A DNA stretch of 64,000 nt from Kosakonia sp. SMBL-WEM22 (GTDB lineage Bacteria > Pseudomonadota > Gammaproteobacteria > Enterobacterales > Enterobacteriaceae): NCBI RefSeq assembly GCF_014490785.1, contig NZ_CP051488.1, forward strand, positions 2,294,001 through 2,358,000. The letters are read 5' to 3'. The notes under the pieces were generated by a model, which saw nothing but the letters and a program-made list of their open reading frames with translations, did not search any database and had not been told where the DNA came from. Shown here piece by piece: positions 43,198-52,868 of this stretch (position 1 is its first letter; every line of letters starts with the position of its first letter). The position numbers and the translations under genes were made by a program.

Positions 43198-44112
43198 ATG
43201 ATTGTCCGTCCTGAAAAACACTGGCTTGCTCGTCTCTTCGTCTGGCATGGCTCTGTCCTGCCGAAAATCGCTTCACGCCTGACCATGAACTTTCTGCTTT
43301 CGGTCGCCGTCATCTGGATGCTGCCGTGGTATACCTCGCTGGGCATTAAACTGACGGTCGCGCCGTTCAGCATTCTCGGTGTGGCGATTGCTATCTTCCT
43401 CGGTTTTCGCAATAACGCCTGTTTCGCCCGCTACTCAGAAGCGCGTCTGTTGTGGGGCCAGTTGATGATCGCCTCGCGTTCGCTGCTGCGGGAAGTGAAA
43501 ACTACGCTGCCTGATGAGGGCGATGTGCGCCATTTTATGCAGCTGCAGTTCGCCTTTGCTCATGCGCTGCGCATGACGCTGCGACGCAAACCGCAGGGTG
43601 ATGTGCTGTCAAAATATCTCTCTGCCGATGAGTTACGCCAGGTCTTAAACGCCCATTCACCGGCCAACCGTATCCTGCTACTGATGGGGCAGTGGCTCGG
43701 CGAGCGCAGGGCGCAAGGAGCGCTGTCGGATATTCTGTTTCACAGTATCACTCAACGCTTACACGACATGTCGGTCATACAAGCTGGCTGCGAGCGAATC
43801 TTTAATACGCCGCTGCCTTTTGCCTATTCGCTGATCCTGCACCGCACGGTCTATCTCTTCTGCATCATGCTGCCATTTGCACTGGTGGTGGATCTGCACT
43901 TTATGACGCCTTTTATCTCGGTGCTTATCTCCTACACCTTTATCTCGCTCGATACGCTGGCGGAAGAGCTGGAAGATCCCTTTGGCGAAGAGGATAACGA
44001 CCTGCCGCTGGATGCCTACTGCAATGCAATTGAAATCGACCTGCTGCAGATGGTCGACGCCGACGATCTACCGGTCAAACTGACACCGGACAAAAATTAT
44101 CAATTGACCTAA
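43198..44112 (+). CDS. yneE: Bestrophin-like membrane protein YneE
   Basis: 304 residues, bestrophin/UPF0187 family; prokaryotic relatives form pentameric ion channels. IVRPEKHWLARLFVWHGSVL at the start, FLGFRNNACFARY near residue 70 and FISVLISYTFISLD...ELEDPFG near 240-265 match E. coli YneE. Four main membrane helices. The ion conducted here is unknown. Confidence 0.93.
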   Translation: MIVRPEKHWLARLFVWHGSVLPKIASRLTMNFLLSVAVIWMLPWYTSLGIKLTVAPFSILGVAIAIFLGFRNNACFARYSEARLLWGQLMIASRSLLREVKTTLPDEGDVRHFMQLQFAFAHALRMTLRRKPQGDVLSKYLSADELRQVLNAHSPANRILLLMGQWLGERRAQGALSDILFHSITQRLHDMSVIQAGCERIFNTPLPFAYSLILHRTVYLFCIMLPFALVVDLHFMTPFISVLISYTFISLDTLAEELEDPFGEEDNDLPLDAYCNAIEIDLLQMVDADDLPVKLTPDKNYQLT

Positions 44113-44182
44113 ACTTACAGGGGCGTAAGCCGTAAGATTTTTTCACTCTCCTGGCTCAGGTCATTTAAAAGAGGGACATGTG

Positions 44183-44287
44183 ATGGAAAAGTCCGACAAA
44201 ACCTTCTCGTTCGCGCTGACATTTATCGTTGGCCTGTCACTGCTTGCCACGGCATGGGATATTTCGCTCTTCAGCAACCTGCCGTGA
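44183..44287 (+). CDS. Candidate 34-residue membrane micro-protein
   Basis: ATG 44183 has GAGGG eight bases upstream. The peptide MEKSDKTFSFALTFIVGLS...ends in DISLFSNLP with one hydrophobic helix (FALTFIVGLSLLATAW). Its last 51 bases overlap the 3' end of the convergent MocR-type gene, so sequence constraint could be shared. Family not recognised. Confidence 0.45.
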   Translation: MEKSDKTFSFALTFIVGLSLLATAWDISLFSNLP

Positions 44288-45685
44288 GCCATCTGTCAGC
44301 AGCGCCTGCGTCTCTTGCGCCGGGCGCTGCAACAGTGCAATCGCCTCTTCAGCTGACGTGACATTGGTGTAACCAATAATTAAGCCGTAACGTGGTGAAC
44401 TCCCCCTGTACCATTCTGAAAGCGGGCTGACCTGCAATTCATGCCTTTGCCAGAGTTGCGCCAGCGCCACATCCTGCGTGCTATCACGCAGAAAGGCGAT
44501 GATATGCATGCCGCCGTCGCGAACCTCCACATCAAATGTCAGCGGATAAATCTCCGCCAGCGCCCCCAGCACAAACCCGCGCCGGGTAGAGTAGAGGTTA
44601 CGCATCTTCTTCAGATGCTTATAAAAGTGGCCTTCGCCAAGGAAAGCGGCGAGGATTTTTTGCGTTAATAGCGGCTGGCCGCTCTCGATAAGTTCAGCGG
44701 TTTGTTTGAACGGTGCGAGCAGCACTCGCGGCAATACCAGGTAACTGGTACGCAAGGAGGGCAGCATAGTTTTACTAAAGGTGCCCATATAGATAACCCG
44801 GTCATCATTATCGAGGCTTTTCAGCGCCGGAACCACTTTGCGGGTGTAGTGAAACTCGCCATCGTAGTCATCTTCAACAATCCAGCTATTACGTTGCGAA
44901 GCCCAGGCCAGCAGCTGCTGTCTGCGGGGCAGAGAGAGGGTGACCGCCAGCGGGCTTTGGTGTGACGGTGTCACAAAAATGAAGTGGGCGTCGCGATGAT
45001 TGCGCAGCAAATAGTTGATATCGAGGCCGTCATTATCTACCGGCACGCTGTGCAGCTGCGGGCACATATGCTCCAGGATGCGCTGGCCTAAAAAGTAGCC
45101 CGGCTCTTCATACACCACTTTCTGCTGGGTGCATGCAAGCAGGGTGAGGATCAGCCGCAAGTTGTGCTGATACCCGCCGGTAATTACCACCTGATCAGGG
45201 CTGCAGGCGAGCCCGCGTGAAACATTGAGATAGTGGGCGATAGCATCACGCAGCGGCGCGTAGCCCATTAGCGGTGGCGCGAGCATTTCGCCCGGATGCA
45301 GCGCGCGCACGGCTTTGGCACTGAGCAACAGCCATTTTTTACTCGGGAACGCATCCAGCGCCGGAATGCCGAGGCGCAAGAAACCGGTCTGTTTACGCTC
45401 GGCATCGCCAAACACTGACGCTGGGGTGGAAAGGGAGTTATCGCTGGCTTTGCGCTTGACCGGCGGTAGCACCAGTTGAGGATTGACGCGCGTGCCGCGC
45501 GCGCCATCGCTGACCAGAAATCCTTCGCCGACCAGGATCGACCACGCCGTTTCCACGGTTTTTCGCGCCACGCCAAGTTCGCTGGCCAGCACGCGCACCG
45601 AGGGGACTTTATCTCCGGGCTTAAGCAAACCTCGTATAATGCTCTCCCGGTACTGCGTATAAATAGCTCTGTATCCCGGCTTCAT
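44237..45685 (-). CDS. MocR/PdxR-family regulator (GntR helix-turn-helix fused to aminotransferase)
   Basis: 482 residues. An N-terminal GntR winged helix (VPSVRVLASELGVARKTVETAW near 27-48) is followed by a linker and a fold-type I aminotransferase domain with the PLP lysine in YMGTFSKTMLPSLR and the EEPGYFLGQ and VEDDYDGEF motifs. MocR regulators use PLP or related aldimines as effectors. Divergent from an AhpD-like gene 91 bases away, its probable target. Confidence 0.88.
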   Translation of the reverse strand: MKPGYRAIYTQYRESIIRGLLKPGDKVPSVRVLASELGVARKTVETAWSILVGEGFLVSDGARGTRVNPQLVLPPVKRKASDNSLSTPASVFGDAERKQTGFLRLGIPALDAFPSKKWLLLSAKAVRALHPGEMLAPPLMGYAPLRDAIAHYLNVSRGLACSPDQVVITGGYQHNLRLILTLLACTQQKVVYEEPGYFLGQRILEHMCPQLHSVPVDNDGLDINYLLRNHRDAHFIFVTPSHQSPLAVTLSLPRRQQLLAWASQRNSWIVEDDYDGEFHYTRKVVPALKSLDNDDRVIYMGTFSKTMLPSLRTSYLVLPRVLLAPFKQTAELIESGQPLLTQKILAAFLGEGHFYKHLKKMRNLYSTRRGFVLGALAEIYPLTFDVEVRDGGMHIIAFLRDSTQDVALAQLWQRHELQVSPLSEWYRGSSPRYGLIIGYTNVTSAEEAIALLQRPAQETQALLTDGSRQVAEERNIPCRGKQ

Positions 45686-45776
45686 GTCCTACCTGTTTTT
45701 CGCTTTTTTGCATCTTTCACCTGCGACATTAGTCCGTAATATAGCCCCCGTTGAAACAATAAACGAGGCAAATAAT

Positions 45777-46256
45777 ATGAGCACCCGTATCAATCTCTTC
45801 CAGCGCGTTCCTGACCTGATAAAAGCCCTTTCCGAAGCCAGCCAGGCCTCACACAATAGTGGCCTCGACAGCACGCTTAAAAACCTGGTGGATATTCGTG
45901 CCTCGCAGCTCAACGGCTGCGCTTTCTGTCTGGATATGCACATTAAACAGGCACGAATTCTTGGCGAGCGGGAGTTGCGGCTGCACCATGTTGCTATCTG
46001 GCGCGAATCGCCGTTATTTACTGCGAAAGAGAAGGCGGCGCTGGAACTGACCGAATCCCTGACCCGACCCGGTGTAGAAGGGGTAAGCGATGCCGTTTAT
46101 GACGCGGCACGTGAACATTTTGATGAAGTGGCGTTATCAGAACTGGCGTTTGCTATCTCGCTTATCAACACGTGGAACCGTTTGATGATTGTGTCGCAAA
46201 CCGCACCGGGCGCGCTGGATAAAGCCTACGGCCTCGATCGCGCGAATCTCGAATAG
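45777..46256 (+). CDS. AhpD-like carboxymuconolactone-decarboxylase-family protein
   Basis: 159 residues. The redox motif CAFCLDMH (CxxC near residue 46) with ELRLHHVAIWRE after it matches the alkylhydroperoxidase-like AhpD-core family. Likely a thiol peroxidase-type activity in the cytoplasm. ACGAGG precedes ATG 45777. Confidence 0.87.
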   Translation: MSTRINLFQRVPDLIKALSEASQASHNSGLDSTLKNLVDIRASQLNGCAFCLDMHIKQARILGERELRLHHVAIWRESPLFTAKEKAALELTESLTRPGVEGVSDAVYDAAREHFDEVALSELAFAISLINTWNRLMIVSQTAPGALDKAYGLDRANLE

Positions 46257-46279
46257 CCAACGCCAAATTGCTGGGTTTT

Positions 46280-46520
46280 GTAGACCGGGTAAGCGCAGCG
46301 CCATCCGGCAACACAGGCCCGTACCAATGCAGAATCGGTGGGGATTTTGTAGGCCGGATAAGCGCAGCGCCATCCGGCAATACAGGCCCGTACCAATGCA
46401 GAATCGGTGGGGATTTTGTAGGCCGGATAAGCGCAGCGCCATCCGACAACACAGGCCCGTACCAATGCAGAACCGGTGTGGGTTTCGTAGGCCGGATAAG
46501 CGCGAGCGCCATCCGGCAAC
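46280..46520. repeat. Tandem REP array, 69-bp period
   Basis: Unit starts (GTAGGCCGGATAAGCG) at 46280, 46349, 46418 and 46487, exactly 69 bases apart, with a constant CAGGCCCGTACCAATGCAGA spacer. 69 is a multiple of three, so long open frames run through the array on both strands; these are not genes. Confidence 0.92.
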
Positions 46521-46522
46521 AC

Positions 46523-46545
46523 ACCCCGGCTTAATAAGCCGGGGT
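46523..46545. terminator. Hairpin after the MCP gene
   Basis: Perfect 10-bp stem ACCCCGGCTT / AAGCCGGGGT with an AAT loop, 18 bases beyond the MCP stop on the minus strand. Confidence 0.65.
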
Positions 46546-46562
46546 GACGTGTTCTCCGCCCA

Positions 46563-48128
46563 TTAACGCGCCAGCTGGAAAAAGCGCACCGAGTTGCGCA
46601 GCCCCTCGCTCTGTTCAGTCATTGACTGGGCGGCCACTGCTGCTTGTTCCACCAGCGTGGCATTCTGCTGGGTTACCTGATCCATCTGATCGATGGCGAC
46701 GCTGATCTCCTTAATGCCCCGGTGCTGTTCGGTAGAAGCGGCAGAAATATCGGCAACAATATCCGTCACTTTGTTTACCGACATGACAATCTCCTCCATT
46801 GCACGACTGGCGGTATCGGCAAAACGTGACCCATCGGTGATTTTCTCCACCGTTCCCTCAATTAACTGCTTAATCTCTTTTGCCGCATCGGCGCTCTTTT
46901 GCGCCAGGTTACGTACCTCGCCTGCCACCACCGCAAACCCTTTACCTTGTTCACCAGCACGCGCGGCTTCTACGGCGGCGTTGAGCGCCAGAATATTGGT
47001 CTGGAACGCGATACCCTCAATCACCGAAATAATGTCGACAATCTTCTGCGAGCTGTCAGAGATCTCATGCATGCGCGTCAGCATGTCATTCACCTCTTTG
47101 CCGCCTTTAACCGCGGTGGCGGATGTCTGGCGTGCCAGCTCGCTCGCTTTGCGGGCGTTCTCCGCATTACTCTTCACGTTTTCCGTGATCTGCTGCATGT
47201 TCGATGAGGTCTGCACCAGCGAGGCCGCCTGCTCCTCGGTGCGCTGCGATAAATCATTGTTACCCTCGGCGATCTCGCTGGCGGCATGGGAGATAGATTC
47301 ACTGCCCTCAATAATGCCGCGGATAATCTCCGCCAGCTGGCTGTTCATATATTTAATTGTCGCCAGCAGACTATTGCTGTCACCTTCACGTAAATCGACC
47401 GCCGTCTCCAGTTTGCCGGAGGCCACCGCCTGCATAATTGACATAGCGTAAGCCGGTTCGCCGCCCAGTTGATGCGCCAGGCTGCGCGAGATAAAGAGGG
47501 CGCTCACGCCTGTGGCGATCAGCGCCAGCAGCAGTAAGCCGACCAGCAGATAAAGCGCCTGGTTATAGTTATTCTGCGTCGTTTCACCCATACGATCGCC
47601 GATAGCCACCTCCATATCGACCAGCGTGGCCAGATCTTTCATTAGCTGCGTCCGGTATTTCGCCGATACCGCGCCGCTAATTTTTGCTGCCTCTGCCGCG
47701 TCACCGTGATTCATCGCCTCAATCACCTTCGCGTTAACGTCGATAAAGTTTTTGAAGTTATCGACCACCGTAACAAACAGCGCGTTCATCTCTGGCGGCG
47801 CACCGGCAGAGATTTTTGCGTACTGCCGCTGGGCATTGAGAAATGTCTCCTGATTTTGCAGCAGCTCCCTGCGATGTTGATCGAGAGACTCGGGGGTTGT
47901 CGAGGCGATGTACTGCACCTGTTGCAGGCGCATCTCCGCGAGTACACCGCGCATCTCGAGGGTGTAGCGAATGCCTGGCATACGCTCCTGACGAAATTTA
48001 TCAATTTGTTGTTTGCTGGCGTGGAGTTGATAAATAGAGACAACACCAACAATTAACATCATCACAATAAGAATAGAGAAACCAACGAGCAGTTTCGTTA
48101 ATACAGTCGCGTGCGCAATTTTTTTCAT
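46563..48128 (-). CDS. Methyl-accepting chemotaxis protein (4HB ligand domain)
   Basis: 521 residues. N-terminal membrane segment (residues 13-32), a four-helix-bundle periplasmic domain, second membrane segment near 190-210, HAMP, and a canonical signalling tip FQTNILALNAAVEAARAGEQGKGFAVVAGEVRNLAQ. No NWETF tail; ends RFFQLAR. Ligand unknown. In the upstream region a sigma-28 -10-like GCCGATCT is seen on the minus strand (about 48207-48200) without a clear -35. Confidence 0.92.
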   Translation of the reverse strand: MKKIAHATVLTKLLVGFSILIVMMLIVGVVSIYQLHASKQQIDKFRQERMPGIRYTLEMRGVLAEMRLQQVQYIASTTPESLDQHRRELLQNQETFLNAQRQYAKISAGAPPEMNALFVTVVDNFKNFIDVNAKVIEAMNHGDAAEAAKISGAVSAKYRTQLMKDLATLVDMEVAIGDRMGETTQNNYNQALYLLVGLLLLALIATGVSALFISRSLAHQLGGEPAYAMSIMQAVASGKLETAVDLREGDSNSLLATIKYMNSQLAEIIRGIIEGSESISHAASEIAEGNNDLSQRTEEQAASLVQTSSNMQQITENVKSNAENARKASELARQTSATAVKGGKEVNDMLTRMHEISDSSQKIVDIISVIEGIAFQTNILALNAAVEAARAGEQGKGFAVVAGEVRNLAQKSADAAKEIKQLIEGTVEKITDGSRFADTASRAMEEIVMSVNKVTDIVADISAASTEQHRGIKEISVAIDQMDQVTQQNATLVEQAAVAAQSMTEQSEGLRNSVRFFQLAR

Positions 48129-48374
48129 GATCCTGGTTTTTTAAAAAGAGTGGTATGAGTAATAACGGCATAAACCATAAAAAGATTGAGGTTAAAACCA
48201 GATCGGCATCACATATCGCGCTGATATTTTGAGGAATATCTCACGGCAAGAGGAATTGCATTTAAGGAAAAGAGATGTGTTAATTAATGTAAAGGTGAGA
48301 TGTTAATTTATTGAAATAATATTTCACTTAAAGCGCAAAGCTATTCTACGCGCACGCCAGCCGTGTGCGAATAA

Positions 48375-49613
48375 TTAGCCTTTAAGGCTCAAAGGCAATT
48401 CATCTGCCCACTTTGTCGCTTGCGTCATTAATTCCGACACCGCTGAGTAAGGCAGGCCAATATTGCGGGCAATCGCGCTGGCTTCATCCCACAAGCGTTG
48501 TTCATACACGCGTGCCAGTTGAACGTAGGGGTAGAGTTCGCCGCTCTCTTTCTCCAGCGCCGTCGCCACATCTGGCGAAACGGAGATCTGCTCCATCAGC
48601 TCTTCAAGCGGCAGGCCGAGGATTACATCCAGCAGGGAGAAGAGCCCCACCAGAAAAGCGTCGTTGGCGACGTTGTTACTTGAGGTACGCGCCGCCACCA
48701 GCTCACAGAACTTGGCGCGGATCAGGCTCAGATAGTAAATTTCGGTATTGGTGACGTTTTCAAAAGAGGTAAGACAGGCGACCAGCACGAAACGGCGCAT
48801 CTCATTAATACCAAGGTAAACGACAATGTCGCGTAAGGACTGGTTACGAAAGCCGCTAATCCCGCGGGTGTTATATAAGATGTTCTGCGCGTAGCGCATG
48901 ATCTTAAACGACAGGGAGACATCCCGTTTCAACAACTCTTCAATGCGGTTTAAATTCGGCGACTCAACGTTCACTTCCTGCATCAACCGCAGCGCAAAGG
49001 CGCGATTCTGCACCAGTTTATTGCGCTTTGAGACCACCGGTTTGCTGAAGAAATAGCCCTGGAAGAGGCGAAAACCCAGTTTTTTATAGGCTTCAAACTC
49101 CTCATAGGTTTCCACTTTTTCCGCCAGCAGCACCGCGTGGCGCAATGCATCGCGGTTGGCATTGACCCAGGCGTCAATCTCTTCGAGCGAGCTTCGTCTG
49201 ATATCGAACTTAATCACATCAATATAAGGCAGGAAAGCGTCCCACTGGTTGCCAGGCGCGAAATCGTCGAGGGCGACGCGAAAGCCGAGGTTCTGCAGAC
49301 GTTTTACTGTCTCCAGCAGTTGCTTGTCCGGCTGCGCATCTTCGAGGACTTCGATCACTACGCGGTTTTTAGGCAGCGTTTCGGCAAGGCCTTCAATCAG
49401 TAACTGGTAGGGGAAATTGACATAGACCGTCGTCAGATCGTTTTTACGCCCGACAGGCGCGCTGAGAAACTGCTCTTCGATCAGCTGGGTCGTGGCTTGC
49501 TCGGCAGAGATCTCCGGAAAACGGTTATCCATGCTATTGCGAAACAGCAATTCGTAACCGACGGTGTTCAGTTGGTTATCAAAGATCGCCTGTCTGGCCA
49601 CAAAAGAAAACAT
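48375..49613 (-). CDS. EAL-HDOD (CdgJ/YuxH-like) signalling protein
   Basis: 412 residues. N-terminal EAL-type domain (GYELLFRN, VYVNF, VIEVLED, DDFAPGNQWD, IKFDIRR, AEKVET, QGYFFSKP) and C-terminal HDOD domain (about 200-400). The DDFGTG loop is DDFAPG and AEGVE is AEKVE, but most metal-binding acids remain. CdgJ of Vibrio, of the same layout, acts on motility. Activity toward c-di-GMP is therefore uncertain. ATG 49613 follows GGGGTGGTG. Confidence 0.88.
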   Translation of the reverse strand: MFSFVARQAIFDNQLNTVGYELLFRNSMDNRFPEISAEQATTQLIEEQFLSAPVGRKNDLTTVYVNFPYQLLIEGLAETLPKNRVVIEVLEDAQPDKQLLETVKRLQNLGFRVALDDFAPGNQWDAFLPYIDVIKFDIRRSSLEEIDAWVNANRDALRHAVLLAEKVETYEEFEAYKKLGFRLFQGYFFSKPVVSKRNKLVQNRAFALRLMQEVNVESPNLNRIEELLKRDVSLSFKIMRYAQNILYNTRGISGFRNQSLRDIVVYLGINEMRRFVLVACLTSFENVTNTEIYYLSLIRAKFCELVAARTSSNNVANDAFLVGLFSLLDVILGLPLEELMEQISVSPDVATALEKESGELYPYVQLARVYEQRLWDEASAIARNIGLPYSAVSELMTQATKWADELPLSLKG

Positions 49614-49926
49614 TCACCACCCCGTACACCGTGTACTTTTGTATAAATATTACAAATATATAAGCTTATAACACGCCCTGAATAGCGGAAGCGTGCGTCT
49701 GGTACTAAAAAAGTGACCTTTAGCGCTAAAAATATAGGACAGCAAAGCGGTAAGTGTACAGGTAATGAGGATATTCTTAAGCGTAACCGCTCAAAGTAGC
49801 AGCATGGCGCTGTAAAAAACGGCAATTATGCAGGAAAGGGACAGCGAGGCAGGGATAAAACAGGCGCTGCGCCTGCGAGACAGTCAACTTCACTGTCCGG
49901 CATGGCGCAGCGCCAATGGTGCGGGA
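49614..49926. other. Gap between EAL-HDOD gene and ansP with a 13-base palindrome
   Basis: No gene. GTACACCGTGTAC at 49624-49636 is a perfect odd palindrome just upstream of the EAL-HDOD ribosome site, where a bound protein or a hairpin could affect expression. The remainder is AT-rich. Confidence 0.45.
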
Positions 49927-51390
49927 TCAGGTACGCGGCGTCTGTTCACCCGGCGCGGTGGCATGCACTTCGTTGACGCGCTTACGCACGCCAAACCAGC
50001 CAGCAACCAGCAGAACGGCGATCAGCGGAATGGAACCGATGGTGAAGGTGCCGTTCGGATAATCAAACGCCATCAGCACCAGCACGCTGAGCAGGAACAG
50101 CAGCGTCAGCCAGGAGGTTACCGGTGCGCCCGGCATCTTAAAGCTGACATCGGCTGCTTTGCCTTCGCGGATTGCTTTGCGCAGGCGCATCTGGCACACC
50201 ACGATAAAGCCCCAGGAAGCGATAATCCCCAGCGACGCGACGTTAAGCACAATCTCAAACACCTGCGACGGTACGAGGTAGTTCAGGAACACACCCACAA
50301 TATAGACGCAGATTGTCGCCAGAATACCGGCATACGGTACCTGCTGACGGCTCATCTTCGACATAAACTTCGGTGCGGAACCGCCCATCGACATTGAGCG
50401 CAGGATACGCCCGGTGCTGTAGAGGCCGGAGTTAAGGCTGGAGAGTGCGGCGGTCAACACCACGATATTCATAATATCGCCAATGTAGGGCACGCCAAGT
50501 TTCGAGAAGAAGGTGACGAACGGGCTTTGCCCAGCCTGGTAAGCATTCCACGGCAGCAGCAGCACCAGCAGCACAACCGAGCCAACGTAGAACAGGCCGA
50601 TACGCCAGATCACGCTGTTGATCGCTTTTGGCACCATGGTCTGCGGCTCTTTACATTCGCCGGCAGCAGTACCGACCAGCTCAATAGAGGCAAAGGCAAA
50701 GACCACGCCCTGCACCAGCACCAGCGCGGCCATCATGCCGTGGGGGAAGAAGCCGCCGTTGTCGGTAATCAGATGGAAGCCGGTACTATTTCCGTCCAGC
50801 GGCTTGCCGGTGCCGAGGAAAACCGTTCCGACCACCAGGAAAAGCACAATCGCCAGCACTTTCAGCAGCGCAAACCAAAACTCCATCTCGGCGAACCACT
50901 TCACGCCGATCATGTTCATGGTGCCGACAATCGCCAGCGCGCCGAGGGCGAAGACCCATTGCGGCACGTCGCCAAAGGCGCCCCAGTAGTGCATGTAAAG
51001 CGCAACGGCGGTGATATCGACAATGCCGGTCATTGCCCAGTTGATGAAGTACATCCAGCCGGCGACGTAGGCGGCTTTTTCACCGAGGAACTCACGGGCG
51101 TAAGAGACGAAGCTGCCGCTGGAAGGGCGGTGCAGTACCAGTTCGCCCAGCGCACGCAGAATAAAGAATGAGAAGATACCGCAAACGAGATAGACGATAG
51201 CCAGCGATGGCCCGGCCATTTGCAGACGCGCGCCGGCACCGAGGAAGAGACCGGTACCTATTGCGCCGCCGATGGCGATCATTTGTACATGGCGGTTACC
51301 CATCGCCTGGCTGTAGCCCTCTTCATGAGAGTTCAGCCAGCGACGTTTTGCCGCGTGATGCTCCGTGGTGTTGTTGTTCTCTGTTTTCAT
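49927..51390 (-). CDS. ansP: L-asparagine permease AnsP
   Basis: 487 residues, 12 membrane segments, APC amino-acid transporter family. IGGAIGTGLFLGAGARLQMAGPS near residue 38 and the long match RPSSGSFVSYAREFLGEKAAYVAGW to E. coli AnsP fix the call. Imports asparagine. Confidence 0.95.
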   Translation of the reverse strand: MKTENNNTTEHHAAKRRWLNSHEEGYSQAMGNRHVQMIAIGGAIGTGLFLGAGARLQMAGPSLAIVYLVCGIFSFFILRALGELVLHRPSSGSFVSYAREFLGEKAAYVAGWMYFINWAMTGIVDITAVALYMHYWGAFGDVPQWVFALGALAIVGTMNMIGVKWFAEMEFWFALLKVLAIVLFLVVGTVFLGTGKPLDGNSTGFHLITDNGGFFPHGMMAALVLVQGVVFAFASIELVGTAAGECKEPQTMVPKAINSVIWRIGLFYVGSVVLLVLLLPWNAYQAGQSPFVTFFSKLGVPYIGDIMNIVVLTAALSSLNSGLYSTGRILRSMSMGGSAPKFMSKMSRQQVPYAGILATICVYIVGVFLNYLVPSQVFEIVLNVASLGIIASWGFIVVCQMRLRKAIREGKAADVSFKMPGAPVTSWLTLLFLLSVLVLMAFDYPNGTFTIGSIPLIAVLLVAGWFGVRKRVNEVHATAPGEQTPRT

Positions 51391-51851
51391 TGCATTACCC
51401 TGTTGACCTGTCTGACCTTGCGGAATGTCTCAAGCCGCAGCACAAAAACCACACGATTTGCACCGTCGGCTACACGTTCTCTCTTTCCATTGTTTCTGTG
51501 TATGGATAAGGGAAAACATGGCGCAGCATCGTAACCGCAATCGTTTACTGACGCAAAACATACCCAGCCGTAAACAGCACACTATTAGTCGAAATTGTGA
51601 AGTCAACTCCATCAAGCAGAGGAAATGATTCAAGATGGCGAAAAATGCAACAGAAAAAACCACAACCATAAAACGGTGTTTTACCCAGCCCGCACCGCTA
51701 TTCAGCTTTATTTATTTCGCCAGCTAATGGCTTTAGCGCCTGGCTACGCTGGCTTTGCAAATTTTTTGCTTACCAAATGTAAATTAATTGTTTCACGGCA
51801 GATTCGGCGCGCGCCAGTATTGGCTCATCTTCTCTGACACGAGAGCGTACC
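51391..51851. other. Divergent intergenic region ansP / LLM operon
   Basis: About 460 bases with no supported gene. It must hold promoters for ansP (minus) and the sulfur-compound operon (plus). I see no operator of the type found at 59431-59585 and no clear promoter. Confidence 0.5.
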
Positions 51852-52868
51852 ATGTCTTACCGACTGAGTTTGCTGGATAAAAGCCCCATCGCGGAACATG
51901 AGACCGCGCAGGACGCGCTCCTGCGCACGCTGCAACTGGCGCAGCAGGCGGAAAACTGGGGTTATCATCGCTTCTGGATAGCCGAACACCACAACACCTC
52001 ACAGCTGGCAAGCCCGTCTCCGGAGCTATTAATTGCCTGGATACTTGGCCAGACGCGGCGTATCCGTGTCGGCTCCGGCGGCGTGATGCTGCAACACTAC
52101 AGCCCCTACAAAGTGGCGGAAAATTTTAACCTGCTGGCAAACCTCGCCCCGGGGCGCGTCGATCTGGGCGTGGGTAAAGCGCCGGGCGGCTTACCGCACT
52201 CAACCCGCGCTTTGCAGCAGGGGGTGAATCCCGAAGAGAAGGGGCGTTTTGCCGATCAGCTGGCGCAGCTGGACAACTGGTTGTCGCTGACTCCGGACGA
52301 CAGCGCGGATGAATCTTTACTGGCGACGCCGCTGGCGGCGATCCCGGCGGAGCGTTTCCTGCTCGGTGCGAGCCTTGAGAGCGCAACGCTTGCCGCCTCT
52401 CTCGACTGGAACTTTGTCTACGCCGCACATTTGAACGGGGATAAGGCACTCCTGCGTGACGTTGTCACGGCATGGCAGCAGCAAAGCCGCCGCGACACGC
52501 TGGTCGCTGTACAGGTGATTGTGGCCGAAACCCAGGCGCGGGCAGACGCGCTGGCGCAGCAGGTGGAAGTGTGGGGCGTTGAACTGGCGAACGGGCAAAA
52601 AGTGAGCGTGGCGAGTGAGGCGCAGGGGCAGGCTTTTGCCCGTCAGGCGGGCAGCCCAGCTGTGCGCATTGCGCGGCGCGAAAGTGCAATCCTTGCCGGT
52701 ACGCCAGAGACGGTGCGGGCCGGGCTGGATGCGTTGCATCAGCAGTTTGGCATTAACGAATTTATTATCGACACGCCGGTAGCAGAAGGACGCGCGCGTT
52801 TAACCTCGCTCCTGCTGTTGGCGCAGGCGGTCGTGCAGACGCAAACCCTACAGGAGGTGACGGGATGA
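51852..52868 (+). CDS. Luciferase-like flavin monooxygenase (MsnO8/YtmO type)
   Basis: 338 residues. LSLLDKSPIAEHETAQDAL at the start, FWIAEHHN near residue 41 and GSGGVMLQHYSPYKVAENF near 74 are typical of MsnO8-family LLM enzymes. Uses reduced FMN and O2. Bacillus YtmO, encoded with the S-methylcysteine/cystine uptake genes, is of this type. First gene of the operon; its stop overlaps the next start (ATGA). Confidence 0.85.
   Translation: MSYRLSLLDKSPIAEHETAQDALLRTLQLAQQAENWGYHRFWIAEHHNTSQLASPSPELLIAWILGQTRRIRVGSGGVMLQHYSPYKVAENFNLLANLAPGRVDLGVGKAPGGLPHSTRALQQGVNPEEKGRFADQLAQLDNWLSLTPDDSADESLLATPLAAIPAERFLLGASLESATLAASLDWNFVYAAHLNGDKALLRDVVTAWQQQSRRDTLVAVQVIVAETQARADALAQQVEVWGVELANGQKVSVASEAQGQAFARQAGSPAVRIARRESAILAGTPETVRAGLDALHQQFGINEFIIDTPVAEGRARLTSLLLLAQAVVQTQTLQEVTG

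Noticed and set aside
46137..46566. Several long open frames with repeated peptide blocks on both strands
   Set aside because: They run through the 69-bp REP array; the period is a multiple of three, so open frames are an artefact.
48200..48207. Sigma-28 promoter for the MCP at 46563-48128
   Set aside because: Only the -10-like GCCGATCT is seen; no TAAA-type -35 at the correct spacing.
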